Below, one piece after another: positions 29,601-43,038 of a DNA stretch of 64,000 nucleotides (positions are counted from its first letter, which is position 1; every line of letters begins with the position of its first letter). The DNA is from Dryas octopetala. Its lineage: Eukaryota > Streptophyta > Magnoliopsida > Rosales > Rosaceae. The position numbers were made by a program, and so were the translations under genes. The notes below the pieces were generated by a model. The model did no database searches, had not been told where the DNA came from, and was given only the letters and a program-made list of their open reading frames with translations. The stretch is from contig OY992836.1 in assembly GCA_963921425.1 (NCBI GenBank), positions 15,455,614 to 15,519,613 of the forward strand, given 5' to 3'.

Positions 29601-29687
29601 CTAACATATAATGCCAAAACCCCCTCGCTCCCTCCTCTTACAATCAGAAATTCACAATTCACAACCGCAACCCAAACGCACGGTACC

Positions 29688-30167
29688 ATGCTCTCTGCTG
29701 CAACCTCTACAATTCTCGCCCCTCCAATACTCTCCCTCACACCTCCTTCCCCTAAAACGGTGCCACGTGTCAGGTTCCGGCCGGTCCGCGCATTCGCTGC
29801 CAGCTCCACTTACGCTTCGGCCGAGAGTACCGCTTCTACGGCGTCGTATCTCAGTAGCCCTCATGAGATGACCTCGCTGTACGGAATCCTCGGCATCCCG
29901 ACGGCCGCCACATGTCAGGAGATCAAATCGGCGTACCGGCGATTGGCGAGGGTTTGCCACCCCGACGTGGCGGCGATCGAGCGGAAGGACACGTCGGCCG
30001 ACGAGTTCATGAGGATCCACACCGCGTACTCCACTCTATCGGACCCCGAAAAACGCGCCGATTACGACCGGAAGTTGCTGCGGCGGATCAGGCCGCCGCT
30101 GACGTCGGCGTCGGGATATTCCGGGTACTGCACTCGCCGGAACTGGGAGACTGACCAGTGCTGGTAG
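29688..30167 (+). CDS. J11: Chloroplast J-protein, DnaJ11 type (small J-domain co-chaperone)
   Basis: A single intronless frame encodes 159 residues. The first 45 or so are rich in Ser, Thr, Ala, Pro and Arg with almost no acidic residues, which fits a plastid transit peptide. The J-domain spans about 64-130 (LYGILGIPTAAT to DYDRKL) and holds the HPD tripeptide at 91-93 needed to stimulate Hsp70 ATPase. There is no Gly/Phe region or zinc finger, so it is a type III J-protein. Arabidopsis J11 is about 161 residues and lies beside APE2, the same order as here. The known role is stromal protein folding together with Hsp70. The coding sequence is much richer in G+C than its surroundings, which is usual for these intronless transit-peptide genes. 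Confidence 0.95.
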   Translation: MLSAATSTILAPPILSLTPPSPKTVPRVRFRPVRAFAASSTYASAESTASTASYLSSPHEMTSLYGILGIPTAATCQEIKSAYRRLARVCHPDVAAIERKDTSADEFMRIHTAYSTLSDPEKRADYDRKLLRRIRPPLTSASGYSGYCTRRNWETDQCW

Positions 30168-31670
30168 CGAGTTGAGTTGACTCACCTGGTAACTTAACCA
30201 TTCGATAGATTATTAGCAATAGCAGAGTATCATAGATATATAGAGTGCAATCAGAGCCGTTGAATATTTGATCATGATGGTCTGGATGTCGCTGGAGATG
30301 TTTCGATCGGAGACTATCATAAACAAGAAGTAGCGCCAAATTACAGGAGTTGAAAACCTTATTTTGTGTTAATATTTTACTATAATTAATTATTAATTAT
30401 GTTGCATAGTTTACGGAGGCAACAATTTTTTATTTTTAGTTTTTTGTAAATTTCTGTTTTTACAAGTACATATTTATATGTACAGATTGTACCTCAGTAT
30501 TTTGATGGGTATCAATTTGAATACTTTTAATTAATTTTGTAATTGCAATTATGTAATATGTGAAATTAGTATTCTGAACCACTCAATAAATGGAAAAAAT
30601 TACTGTGTATCACAGTATTGCTACATTCTACATAGTATAAACGTATTATGATTTGGATGCATTTATAAGACCACGGAAAAATGACACTAAGTATTATCAT
30701 CACATAGAATAATGGTTTAATAGTTATTTTGCCCCTTCAATTATGATTCGTGTGTCAAATTATTCTCAAATTTAAAATTTGATAAATTAAAGCATCAAAT
30801 TTTTAAAAAAGATTAATGTGGGCTAATTTCTTATAATTTTATCTAAATTTCCATCTAAACTTGAGGGCAAAATAAATAATTCATGTCCAAAGTCTTACAT
30901 GGGTCAAACGTGATTCGACAGTTTCAAGACTTGTCCCCTTTCTCAAAATCTAAAGCATGAAAAAGAGCAAATTTGGTCGAATTTGGAGTGAATTGTAACA
31001 TACTCACAAGAAAATAACTTATTTATCCCGTATTATGGGATAGGTGGGTATCACACAGGAGAGAGAAAGAGAAAGAAAAAAAAAAAAAAAAAGAGAAATA
31101 AAGAGAGGAGAGAGATAGAGAGAGATAGAGAGAGAAAGGGGGAATGAAATAATACCTGGTAAAACCAGGCTGCAGATGAGTCCTTTTAAACCCATAAAAC
31201 TTGTGTAATGCTTTGAGCTTGAAACTGGAAAGATATGTGATATCTTTTAAATGGAAATTTAAATAAAAAATTATAAGAAATTGGTGTATATTAACTAATA
31301 TTTAAAAGTTTGATGATTTAAATTATCAAATTTTTAATTTAAAAGTAATTTGACACAAGAGTCATATTTGAAAGAAAAAAGTAGCAATTAAGCATAGAAC
31401 AATTTGTCAAAAGCAGCGTTCACGGAGGACCATTTGCCAGTTACCACATTTATTTGTGGGGCCTAGTTTATCAGTAGCCACAATTACTTGGTGCCACGTC
31501 TTTATTTTAGGGGAGAGCAATACCCACAGCCCAATGGTGTGAAGATTGCCTGTTGGGTGAACTGTGAAGATAGGACTACGACAATTCACAATTAAAGTAA
31601 AACATCACTTGTCTTAAATATACAGATATTAGGATAAATGAGATCTTTATTTTTAAAATAATAAAATATT
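30168..31670. other. J11 3' region and AT-rich spacer
   Basis: No gene is supported. A purine tract of A runs and GAGA (31060-31140) is the only distinctive feature. Confidence 0.45.
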
Positions 31671-31672
31671 AT

Positions 31673-31940
31673 TTGTGGGATATATTTTGTATTATAATTT
31701 GATGATCGAAGTTGTTTATTTTTTAAGTCTTTATATAATAATTATTTTTGAAAAAAAAAAGACAAATTATAAATCATTAAGACATCTAATTGTCATTGAA
31801 AAAATGAACGAATATAGTAATTTGGTAAACATTTGAAATGAAAACCCTTTAATCAAATAGTTAAACAATTATCTTTGAATTGAGATTTGAAAAATAAACG
31901 GCTTCGATTATAAAAAATGAATCTCACAAGCTATATTTCA
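31673..31940. repeat. Foldback MITE
   Basis: Left-arm words such as gatcgaagttgtttattttt reappear in inverse on the right as aataaacggcttcgatta. The arms are about 90 bases with a loop. It belongs with the other foldbacks in the window by shared text (cgatc...aaacggttt...taagt...atctaattgtcatt). Confidence 0.6.
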
Positions 31941-33864
31941 TTATACCTAAAATAAGATATACCTCAATAAAAATACCTTCTATGATAAATTATACAAAAT
32001 TTGTTCTTAAAATTTTAAAATCTTCAGAGTTATGAACAAATTAAAAGTCCAATAGAAAATATGGAAGTAAGAGAGAGTTTGGAAGGGAATAACCGAATAA
32101 GTAAATCCCTCCTTCAGAAGATCCCGTTTTCCGGTTCCACAAGTCAAATTATCAGTTGCATTTTTGGAGATTATCTAATTGTATATATGGTTGAAACTTG
32201 AGATAGAGAGATTAGAAACAAATGATAATGATGAGACTAATTGAGAGGGAAGGCAGGACTTGATGCCTGGAAAGATGGGATAACACATGATGCCCCGTTT
32301 CTAATACACTACTTGGCATACTTTATTCAAGTGAATCCTGACTAGGCATCACCTCATTAATTATTATTTTATCAAAGTATATACAACTTAATTTATTTAT
32401 TTATTTATTCAAGAAAGTAAGCAAAATGCTTATGACTTCTCAGAATATGTTTACTCCTCATTAATCCTCAACTTAATTACTTTATTAATCTCATGAATGA
32501 AATTTATGCTCAATAATAATTAATTAATTAAGAAAGAAAGAAGTGTCGACTTTTCTCTCAATGACTCAATATCTGTTATTTCCTCTTAAGCCCCCACTCA
32601 TATCACATTCAATTGGGAGTGTTGCTTAGCACCCGCAGTTGTGATGGTCAAACATGTATATTTATGATTTGACGAAAGATTTGGGTTCTTTGATTGATTT
32701 TTTTTTTTCTACTTAATTTTATTTGATTTTTACTTTTAGCCTTATATTATAAATTTAGGATCCATTTAATTTAAGTTTTGAAAATTTAAGAATGAGACAT
32801 CAATTCTATTCCCACGTTTGATAAATATAGAGATAAAAAATGGTTTCCTGGCCCATTAAATCTGATGCATCTAAAATGGGGAAAATGAATCCCCCCTTCT
32901 AGTTTGGGTTTTGTTTTTCCTTCTATTGGGAAAACATTTATAAATTCCATGAACCAAACATGCTTTTAAAGATATGTGAATAAAGGAGAAAAAAAATTCA
33001 TAAAATATGTTGGGCCTGTGTAAAATCGCATCCATGAATAATGAATTTATAACTCTTGAATGTAATACATAACTAAAAGTCTAAAACAAAAACAAATAAA
33101 AATAAGTACAGCAAAAAATCCAAATCACTAATGAGATTATTAGTATTGGTTAACTTGTACATAATTAACGATTTTATTCCATCCTAGCTAGCTGTGAAGT
33201 GTGGACTAAGAAATATATAAGCATGTGTAATTGTGTATTATCGCTCGTTTAGTATATATATGCACGTCAAAAACGTTGCTTTGCATGGCGTGTAGTACTT
33301 TAATCCCTACATATATAACTCATTCTTTTTTTATTTAAAGAATATATATAACCAGCTCTTATACTAAGACTAAGACCTTGATTTGGCATTGCTATTTCAT
33401 TTCGATATTTTTGGGTGCAAATATATGGAGGTTTCAGTTTCACCATCAATGTGTGATGCTTAATTGGCCGGTCTAAGATGGATGCCTCGGGCCATGTTTA
33501 ATTTTCTTATAAGCTTGGACTTTAATTTGATTGTTAATTTGTTATAGAGTATATACGTGGTGTTATATATAGTAATGTAATTGAACTTATTATAATATCC
33601 GATTAGCAATAATTGTAATGTATATAAGGTTTAAGTACACCAAAGTAGACAGTTTTGCAAACTAAAATACATGTCAATGTCCTTATCCGTAGATTCCTTA
33701 CAGATCCAAAATCCTCATCATCCTTTCCAAAACAAAAATAGTAATATACCGCCACATGGTGGTGTACATGTAGCATTTACATACAAATTTTTTTTTTCAA
33801 ATAATGCATATGCTATTTGAACCACATTCATTATGTGATCACGTTTAAGGGACTATTTAGTATA
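31941..33864. other. AT-rich intergenic, no gene seen
   Basis: No coding signal, RNA gene or clear repeat could be supported. Long A/T runs dominate. Confidence 0.5.
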
Positions 33865-34060
33865 GAGTAATTTTTTCGATGTGACTATAACATCTTCATA
33901 TAATATTATTAATCTATTTATGTTATAGCATATGTATATTTATTAATATTATATCCTAAAAGTATAAAATTGTTGTCTATCCATATTATAATACGTAAAT
34001 TAATAACATTACGTGAGCATCACGTGATGGTGTTACAGTTACACTAAAAAATTTCTTGAT
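33865..34060. mobile_element. Small TIR element
   Basis: The left arm (gtaattttttcgatgtgact) and the reverse complement of the right arm (gaaattttttagtgtaactg) match imperfectly, followed by ataacatctt versus taacacca. The interior has several att-aat-att words. It resembles the MITE at 1316-1498 in design. The boundaries are approximate and no clean target duplication was found. Confidence 0.5.
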
Positions 34061-34255
34061 AAGAGATGATATACATACCATATCAATTAATAAATATGGC
34101 CAATGTACTATGTCAATTTTTTTATTAGTTCTTTATGAGTTTATAAAGGCAGATTCTAGCTCCTTAATTGCTAGTTCATGTCTAATTAATATTCCTTTAG
34201 GATATACATGAATTATGATATGGACATTAATTGATTGAATTATTTTCTAAATCTT

Positions 34256-34485
34256 ATATTAATACAGATCTAAAGGATGTTGTGTTGCAAAAAATTAGTC
34301 AAATAAAAAATCATTTGTCTATCTAACTTTGATCAAACAAAAAGACGAACTAAATATTTTCGATAAAACCATCTATTTGTTTGATCAAAGTTAGACATGT
34401 AAATGATTTTCGATTTGGATAATTTTTTGTAAGGATAATCTATAAATAGAGGCCTAAAAAATAGATGGTTCAGATTGTTAAAAAA
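34256..34485. repeat. Foldback MITE
   Basis: Left-arm text caaataaaaaatcatttgtc then taactttgatcaaacaaa is mirrored by tttgatcaaagtta then acatgtaaatgattttcg on the right. The arms are about 95 bases around a short loop. Confidence 0.7.
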
Positions 34486-34632
34486 CTACATGGAGTTGGC
34501 CCATCTGCCTCATCCCAATTTGGTTGCCAAGGTCTAGTGGATATCTATAGAATGAGCCTCATGAGGGATACAGTAATGATCACTCGCTCATCATAGAACG
34601 GAAAATTCCGCGCTCACCTAAACACTGAGCAA

Positions 34633-34885
34633 CTAATTTCAATGATTGGTTCATGCATTCATATTTTAGAGCATCATTCAAATATCATCCTTATAAAAAA
34701 AATCAGACAAATCAAAAACTGTTTAGTCAGCCCTTACTGTCAACATCATTTACACTTTTATCTAACTGACTGTATTTGTCTGCATAGTTTGGATGACCAA
34801 ACAATTACGAATTTGACTGATTTTTTACAGAGACAGCCCTTAAAAAGGAACCTAAGAAATGGATGGTCCTGATCATTGGAATTCT
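34633..34885. repeat. Foldback MITE
   Basis: Left-arm words (atcagacaaatcaaaaactg) pair with right-arm tacgaatttgactgattttt. The outer tips (ttcaatgattggttcat and atggtcctgatcattggaat) also pair. It is the fourth member of this family seen here. Confidence 0.65.
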
Positions 34886-36059
34886 CTGCTTTGTGGTTAC
34901 AGTTTGATAATATTAATATATTTCAAATTTGAAAGAAAAAGAAAATAGGAAAAATCATTATTAACTTTAAGATTTAATATAAAATACGTGTAATTGTAAT
35001 ATTAAAAGTTTAAATAAAGTAAGAGCAGATGGATTAGGAGAGAAGCTGGATTATTCTATACATATATTCTCTAATCGGCATAATAGCTGTTTGTTGTAGA
35101 AGAAACATTTGTATTGTGGAAGCTGAGAACCATAGAAAACAATTGTTAACAGTTAGCTAGGAGCCTAGGACATATTAGGTGCCCTATTTTGACTAGTAAA
35201 AATTCCATGCTATAGTTTTGGAGATATTGGTTTTTTTTTTTTTGGCCAGCGAATAGCAGCTTCTCAAAAAACATATAATTGGAGATATTGGTTGTGGACC
35301 GGAAAATATGATTGAGATGGCATGTAAACTAGTCTCGTGAGTGGCGACAATTGTTCAAAGAGTTCCCTACCTTTACCGATGTATATTAGAATCTCAGTTT
35401 TCTTATCTGATATTTTTGACCAAATAATATAATTAATATTTGATATTTCTTCAATTGCATGCGCGCGCACATATATATCTATGGTATTAATCTACATGAT
35501 CACAAAAAAATCCCCATCACTAATAATTTTCCTGCTCTGTTGATGTGGACTGTGGATTTCATATGGACCGTAAGAATATTCATACAATAGGTTAAGATAA
35601 GAAAAGTACAACCCCGGAATATTGCCAATTTTTCAGAGAACTAATATATGTACCATTTTTCCTCCTCCTATGGTCATATTGATGACTTTACTTTTGAGGT
35701 GGTGCTTTGCTTTATGCACTTTTTCTTTACTTCAAGTTTCTGGAACATAATTAATTAACAAATTCTTTACCAACGGGCAATTGGAGAAAAACGAAAAGCA
35801 AAATAGAGAAACACAAGATCGAAGATGAAGATTTTCGAGTACAAGTCTATTCATGAATTTCATGGCATGGCATGGACTAATGAAGGGTTCATTTGACACA
35901 CGTACATGACAAGGAAAGTATAGTCAAGTAGATAACTACTCCCATCTTCTTAATTTCTTCTTTTTTCCTTAATTAATCATTACTTAATTAGCTTTTGGCA
36001 AATGCTAGTGCTAATATATTAATACATCCTTGCCACTAAGGTTCAAAAGATCCTTAGTA
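34886..36059. other. AT-rich intergenic, no gene seen
   Basis: No supported gene. A short gcgcgcgc run near 35460-35470 is the only local change in composition. Confidence 0.5.
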
Positions 36060-36340
36060 CACCTGCTCAATAATGACGCAACAATTCATACCCCAATGAG
36101 TTTAAAGTTAATCCCACAAAAAATTCAGTCCGACCCGAAAAATAATTCTGCCTTTTTCCCTATTGCACGGAGTGAAGGAAGGGAAGAGATTTTCGAACGA
36201 GTAAAAGGGTCCAATGACCTCAAAAGAATTGAACGAGGAGCCGTATGAGGTGAAAATCTCATGTACGGTTTTGTATAGTAGCAGTAAGGGTGACTTATGT
36301 GTCAACTTTTCCATTATCACCCCCCAAGAATAAAGCTGGA
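36060..36340 (+). other. Plastid-like DNA fragment with group II intron domain V (rps12 intron-like)
   Basis: The text gagccgtatgaggtgaaaat followed by ctcatgtacggttt (36238-36272) folds as the small highly conserved domain V hairpin of group II introns. It is preceded by gaagggaagagattttcgaa and followed by cagtaagggtgacttatgtg and tcaacttttccattatcacc. From memory this is the 3' part of the plastid rps12 trans-spliced intron up to the exon 2 junction; the exon that should follow is not recognisable. A mitochondrial origin of the copy is possible. It cannot work as an intron here. Confidence 0.7.
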
Positions 36341-39300
36341 TTTGCCCTCTGAAACAAGAAGTTTTTGGTCTTAGAGGGACAATATCAACTACTTGATGTC
36401 CATCCGATGCATCCACGTACTATGGTTATTTTGTACCACCTTTTTTCTTTTTGTATGATTTTTTTTACTATACTTGTGATCCAAAAAATATTCTTTGTCA
36501 ATGTTGAGTTAAGGTACATTTATTTTATTATTTGGTTCTTCATTATTTATGCATGAAGAATGGTAGCTGGGTCTTCTTCTCCATTTGCAGTACCCTAGCC
36601 CACACTTCAATTCCGATTACAAACGGAAGCAAATCATGCTTTCAATAATTTGATGCTTGCTTCCAAAACAATACCAAAAAAGTAACATGTTTTTGTGATC
36701 GAGTGTAAAGAACAGAACACGAGTGGAGCCCATCTATGTATTAGGGAACTAATTTGGGCCTTTTTTATGTTTTCTAATAGACTGAATTGGACAAAAAGAA
36801 GGCCCAAGTTTCATCTGAGTTATGCATATGCAAAGCCCAAAATTGCAATTGAAAGTTGGGGTCTAGTTATGTGCAGCCTCGGTCTATATACCGCGATTTT
36901 GTGATATATAATCTCCACCTGGGCTGCACATCAATCACAGATTACAACAACTTTGGAGTGAAAGAAAATAATTTCTGCAGATTACTCATGAATTGTTTTC
37001 TTTTAAGTAAATAAATTTTGCAAACTCTTTGAATTTATATTACAAGGTTTAACAAATAAAAATAAGACAAACAGAGAACCCAAATTCTATATATATATAT
37101 ATATATATATATGCAAATCTAAACTCTAAAGTTACACTATTTTTGCTGATGTCAATGTCAAGCAATAACTATTTTGAATATTAGCTAGCCAAAGGCCCAA
37201 ATGAAAACGATTTGTACACGTAGACTAGTGATCAATCACTATGAACATGAAATATATATCCCCAAGCAAGCAAGTTAACAGTTTGGGGTTTAGAGATAAT
37301 GTGAAGTACGTTGAACGAAAAAGCAGATCGATCAAAAGGGAAAGAGAGGAAGAGACAAGAACTTAAACCATATATTCAAAAGTTTTTCACTTTGATGTGA
37401 TGAGTATTATCGTGATGCATATTATTCAATTATCACGTTTAAAATTATTTAAAGATTCCATCAATATATTGTTAAGTTTTGTTAATATTAGTGGATAGCC
37501 GTCCCACCCAGTAGCCGAGCTAGAAAATTATACCAATGGGGACACTATTTGCAACAACTTTTTCCTTCTCTTCAATATCCAATCAAATCGGCAACACGTA
37601 CCATTGTTATAGTCATTTTGCTGCATTTACTTGATTCCTCTGCCCTGATTTCACCCTTAATTCATATAAATAAATGAGTTTTAGAATAATTTATATAAAG
37701 AACTAAAATACTATCATATCAGTCTATAGTCTATACAAACATAATTGATATAACAATTCGTGTATGTAGTGTTACTCTTCTAGCTCTTTTAGGCTTTTAG
37801 CTAACTATCATCCATTTTTCAATTGTGTACGTGCGTGTCGGTCGTAACTTGTGGTTAAGAAATGGATGAAGATTCCTTACCATGAAAAAGTGGTTTGGAA
37901 TATTTCATATTCGGTTAATTATGAATGTGAGAGAGCGTACGTCCCTTCCTTTGTCACCTTTCAAGTTTGGATTAATATCCATTGTGTATAGTACTGCTAT
38001 ATCTACCAAGCCACTACAATTTATTTCAACAAATTAATGTGGCAATTTTGCTCTTATTTAATTTTAAACTCATATTAAGTTTTATATATTTTTAACAAGT
38101 AACATTATTTGCTAAGCCAATTGAGAGAATCTAATATATAATATTATTCATCAATTATTTACTGAAGAGCAGCAGGAGCAGGAACTGATCTAGATCACAG
38201 AAAGACGTCTGCAATGATTAGTTGTCCCAGAGGAGGTTTTGTTTGTGTGATAAGTTATCGATCTCATACAAGTTAGTACTGACCCACCGCTGGCTAGAGT
38301 GATCTGTGCGTCCGTGTATATACAGATAGCCATGTATGCAATAATTTCCTAAAATTCAATGAAAAAAAAAATGTGCAATTAAAGTAAAAGATTAAAAAAT
38401 GAAAAGTCTGGCAAAAATTCTGAGGGCTGAATGCATATTGTCTCCTGCCATTAATGTTTTGGCCGGGTTTTCAATTATCAGACTGAATCTTAGCATATGG
38501 TAAAAACAGATTCGGCAATAACCAAAAAAACATACAGAAAATGTTGAAGCAGTACACTTATTGGCTTATTGCAAAGGCACATGCCTGTGGCCTGTCGGTG
38601 TCTATATATAGCTTCTGTGTTTGGATCAATTTGATTATCAAACTGTATATCCTGTATACCTCATTTGAGGACCAGCTTTTCATTAGAATGAAGTATTATT
38701 TGCAAGATCAACTGCTCATTGTAGCTCCATAATCAGACTTGTATGTGTATTTGAGAATTTATATTTAGGATTATTTATGCAAAAAATTGGACAAATAAAA
38801 AACCAGTCTAATTCAGGTGTGGACGTCCACACTTGAATTAAACCAGTCTTATCAATTGTCATATAATACTATATGGCCAGGTCTTACCCCTTGAATTAAA
38901 CATTTAAGAAAACAAATTAAGAGTAAAGAGTTTATTTCTGAATTGTATTGATCCTCGTCATATTTACAATGAGATAATTTCGGGTTAGAATGTGGATCAA
39001 GTAAAATTATTTCACACTAGATAAGTAACTATATTTTAAGAGTTATGAATTCATTTCATCAATTAAGCCATACACTCCCTTGAACACATGTCATTGCAAT
39101 TACAAGGGGTAGGGTTAATTAGGCACTATCTGTCAGTGTGTCGACGACATGTTTCCTCGAACGGCTAAATGATGGTCCTGTAAAGGCTATGAAGGACATA
39201 CATGACTTTCCCATTTTTGTCTTTTAATCATATTATATAGTACACGGTACAGCATGCTTTATATATGCTATTTGCTATGCTTACCATCTCACCAATATCG

Positions 39301-39970
39301 TCTCGGACCTTAATTTCATCGCTAGCTATATTGGGAGCTTAGCTAGCTTGCAATCCGTACACTAGTAGTTGCAGTAGCCTTTGCAGAAAAACAGTGACAC
39401 TTCTGGATGGGTTCGTCCCCATGGACACTGGACAGTGTATACGGACACGACATGCATGCATGCACCAATTAAGCACAATACATGGATCGATCCATCAACC
39501 AATTTTTTCTCAATTCACTATCATGAAGCCAAGACACTTTTTTTTTTTTTTTTTTTCAAAAACTTTGCTAGAATATATCTTACTTTAAATATCTTTCACA
39601 TGCACAAATGTTCATGAAACCAATTATAATTAATGAACAAATGTACGTGCAATATGTATGGAGAGATAATTGTTCTATGTAAAGATATTGCACATGGATA
39701 ATCTAATCTGATCTGTGAAGTCTTATCTTTATCAGGACATGGAAATTCTATATGTTAATAAACCTGTTAAGAATATCTCACATAAAAAATAGAGTCCATT
39801 AATTATAAGGTACTAACAAAGCAAAATATTAACCAAAACCACTCAATCTATTTTTATTAACTTGCGGACACTATCTACCAGCCCCCCAATATATAACATG
39901 CGGACACCTTTCAAAAGAAACGCATAACAACCAAACCAGCTACACAAACAGCCCAAAACTGATCTTTTTT
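36341..39970. other. AT-rich intergenic, no gene seen
   Basis: No gene supported. A (TA)n microsatellite lies at about 37089-37111. Possible continuation of organelle-derived sequence to about 36430 could not be confirmed. Confidence 0.45.
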
Positions 39971-40020
39971 TTTTTTTGCCAAATCGATCTCTTTCTTCAA
40001 CTTTACCAAATCGACAATTG

Positions 40021-40350
40021 TTCATCTTCACTCACAAGCATCGTTCTGCAATTGCAAGCCTGCAACTCCAAAAAACTGCAGTTTCAGTTTACTTTGCAGT
40101 TTCAGAATTTACAGTTTCACTGCAGTTTCACTTGCAGTTTCATAAACTGCAGTTTCACTTACACTACAACTGCAAGCTTACAACTCAAATAAACTGCAGT
40201 TTCAGTTCATTTGCAGTTTCTGAAACTGCAGTTGCAACTCAAATAAACTGCAGTTTCAGTTCATTTGCAGTTTCTGAAACTGCAGTTAGTAACTACAACT
40301 CCAATAAACTGCAGTTTCAGTTTACTTCCAATGTTTCAGAAATTGCAGTT
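40021..40350. repeat. CTGCAG-rich minisatellite
   Basis: The word ctgcagtttca and its inverse tgaaactgcag recur more than fifteen times. A clear 54-bp tandem unit starts at 40181 and 40235 (caactcaaataaactgcagt...), and a third degenerate unit follows. Since the core CTGCAG is a palindrome, the array is full of small inverted repeats. The open frame through it (39976-40374) repeats LQF/AVSETAV words and is a product of the array. Confidence 0.85.
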
Positions 40351-42061
40351 TCAGAATCAAGAACCTTCTACTGATAAAAAATCAAAGTAGGAGTCTACGT
40401 ACCATAAGCTGTGTTCATGCCCAATCGAGGAGAAGTCGGAATGGTCAAAGCAGATCTAGAAGGCTTCGATCAAGCTCGGAGCAGATCCATTAGAAGGCTT
40501 CGAGCAGGCTTCGATCAAGCACACAGAGAGAGAGAGAGAGGAAGCCGGCGACATTACTCCCCTTTCTCGCATCGATTTGCTGCAAGTGGTGGCCAGCTGG
40601 TAGCGGGGAGGGTGGGTTGAGTCGGCGCCGGTGTAGGGAGCACACCGGTGGTCGCCATTTGTTGGGAGAAAGCCGGAGCAAGAAGCTTCGTTGTGGAGTA
40701 GTGTGGATCGCGAGAGAGAGAGAGAGAGAAAAAAAAAACATATTTTTTTAATATCATAACTTACAAATGTGACCTTATTGTTAAATTTGAACAATAGGTA
40801 TAGTAGAGGTTAAATAAAATACTTGTCATGTACCCTAGAGTAATTAATTCTATAAAATATGAAGCATTGTCTTACAATATAAAACATTTTTAAGTCTTTC
40901 CAACAATTATATATCATTTTGTTGGATGTTCTAATTTTTACACCAAAAAGTGTGACATGTTATATATATTATTATTATTTTGTCAATATAAACCTACTAT
41001 TCATCAAGTAAATGTATGTTTAAATATGTAATTTTTTCTTATGAACTATTTTTCTTGATGAACTATTCTTCTTGATGTGTCTCTGTTTTTCCTTATCATC
41101 TTTGTTTTTGCTATCTGCCTGTTTAGGACTCTTTGGTTGTTCCTTTGCATTTTCTGTTGTTTGTTCTGTTTTCCTCTGCCTTCAGGCTTAAGAAAGATGT
41201 TTGATATAACAAAAAAAAATGTATTTAGATTAAGCAATGTAACATGTACATCAAGCAGTAACAATTGATAAATATATGCATATATAAGTATACACAAATT
41301 CTTTGTACAGGACATCCGTTCTTTAATTAACTAAAGAACAAATATTGGTATTTCTATGATATTTTGTCATTTTTAAGCTATATTTTACAGAGTTCAACAT
41401 GCTAGGGCATAGGGTTCTATATTTTAGGGTATAGAATTATTTGAGGTTATATTTTAGGTTTTATCTCTCGAGTTTTGAGCGGTACCTTAAAACTTGGGAG
41501 TTAAAACTTAAATTTTAACAAATGAACGAGAACGAGAACTCAAAATCATGAGAGTTAAAACAAAAAAATAGGTTTCGATTGAAAATTTATACCCTAAATA
41601 ATTAATTTTACTAAATTTATAATTAAATGGTGAAAAAAAATCATAAAATATATGGAAAGACGAAAGTTCTAAAGAGAATTTCTGTATAAGTATATATATA
41701 TATATATATATTTTTCATATACTTCTTACAAAAGGTACTAACATGACGGTATTAGTTACTTTGATCCAACTACTGGTTCAATTTTTACAAGAGATTGAAT
41801 AGTGGCGCAGGCCCATGTTCGGCCCAGAAGGACACGTGTCCTACTGAACCAAGGTGGTCCCATATAAATATCTTAATTAAATTGATAAAAATGATGAAAT
41901 TATTATATATATATATAATACATATAGTGATCTGTTGACTATAGTGGCATAGACTTAATTATAGATAGACAGTGGCGGAGCCCTAATGCGGCCATTGGGT
42001 CCATCGATCACCCCAATAGTCTAGTTGTTTCATTTCTATAATTTTAGGTACGACTCAAATT
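40351..42061. other. Intergenic with GA microsatellite, no gene supported
   Basis: At 40440-40530 a GC-richer segment duplicates the word aggcttcgatcaagc, and a (GA)n tract follows at 40518-40540 and again at 40711-40730. The frames are low-complexity. A (TA)n run lies at 41692-41711. Confidence 0.45.
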
Positions 42062-43038
42062 TCTTTTTGCACACTTTTTTTGAAAAAAAAAAAAAAATTC
42101 AAGAAAAAAGACCATTTGGCCCTCCCCTCACCCACACACCCTATCCCCATCTCTCCCCCCCTACACACCCCATCCATCCCCATCTCTCCGGCACACACCC
42201 CACCGTCGAAGCCCACCCCCCACCCTTTCTATTCGGCCCGCCCTAATCTCTCTCCTTCCCTCTTACCCCGCCGACCACCGCACCCCCTTCCCTCTTGCCA
42301 CCTCCCAATCCCTCCTCCCCGCATGCACCACCGCCCAAGCAGATAGCCAAAAAAAAAAAAAGTGCAATGGGTTTGGCGGACCAGTGCCGAACCCGCTGGT
42401 TTCGTTCGACAGGTACCCGTCGAATAGAATAGGATTGTTCGGTGGGTACCTACCAAACGAAAACACCGGATTCGGCACTGGTTCGCCGAACCCGCTGCAA
42501 TTTTTTTGTGGGTGTAGGTGTGGGTGGCTGGCCGTTAAGGGGTGTTCTAGGGAGTGATGGCCGGCATCTGGGGAGTATTTTCTGAATGGTGGGGTGACTG
42601 GTGGTGGCCGGAGGAGGGAGAGGGAAAGAGAGAAAGTGGGGCAGGCCGGGGCTGGGGTTGGGTTTCGGGGAGAGAGAAAGATGAGGGGATGGGGGTGCGG
42701 TGGTCAGCGGGGTAAGAGGGAAGGAGAGAGAGTGGGGCGGGCCGGGGCTGGGGTGGTCGACGAGTGGTTACTCACGGGGGTGGGGTGTGTGCCGGAGAGA
42801 GGAGAGGTGGGGATGGGGTGTGTGGGTGAAGGGGTGTGTACGCGGGGGGGGGGGGGGAGATGGGGATGGGATGTGTGATTTTTGGGTGTGTGTGTGTTTT
42901 TTTTTTTTTTTCTGTTTAGGAAGGGTGTGCAAAAAGAAAAATGGATGGGGTATAAGGTCTTTCCCCTTGAGTTTTTTTTTTTTTTTTTAAGAAAGGGTGT
43001 GCAAAAAAAAAAAAAAGAATGTGCAAATAGTAGCCCTC
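42062..43038. mobile_element. Second copy of the palindrome-bearing TIR element, left end degraded
   Basis: The right end (gtgcaaatagtagccctc) matches the terminus of the element at 15033-16119, and the interior has the same plan: a C-rich block, a central TTCGG palindrome and a G-rich block with poly-G (42844-42857). The left terminus is missing its tip; only the tttgcacac stretch remains. No clean target duplication is visible. Confidence 0.7.
42362..42500. repeat. 139-bp TTCGG palindrome, second copy
   Basis: Arms gtgcaatgggtttggcggac and ttcgccgaacccgctgcaa pair across a nested core containing ttcgacaggtacccgtcgaa. It is homologous to the palindrome at 15517-15659 but has accumulated more mismatches. 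Confidence 0.75.

Noticed and set aside
39976-40374. 132-codon frame with LQF/AVSETAV repeats
   Set aside because: It follows from the CTGCAG minisatellite; composition and repeats are those of the DNA array, not of a protein family.
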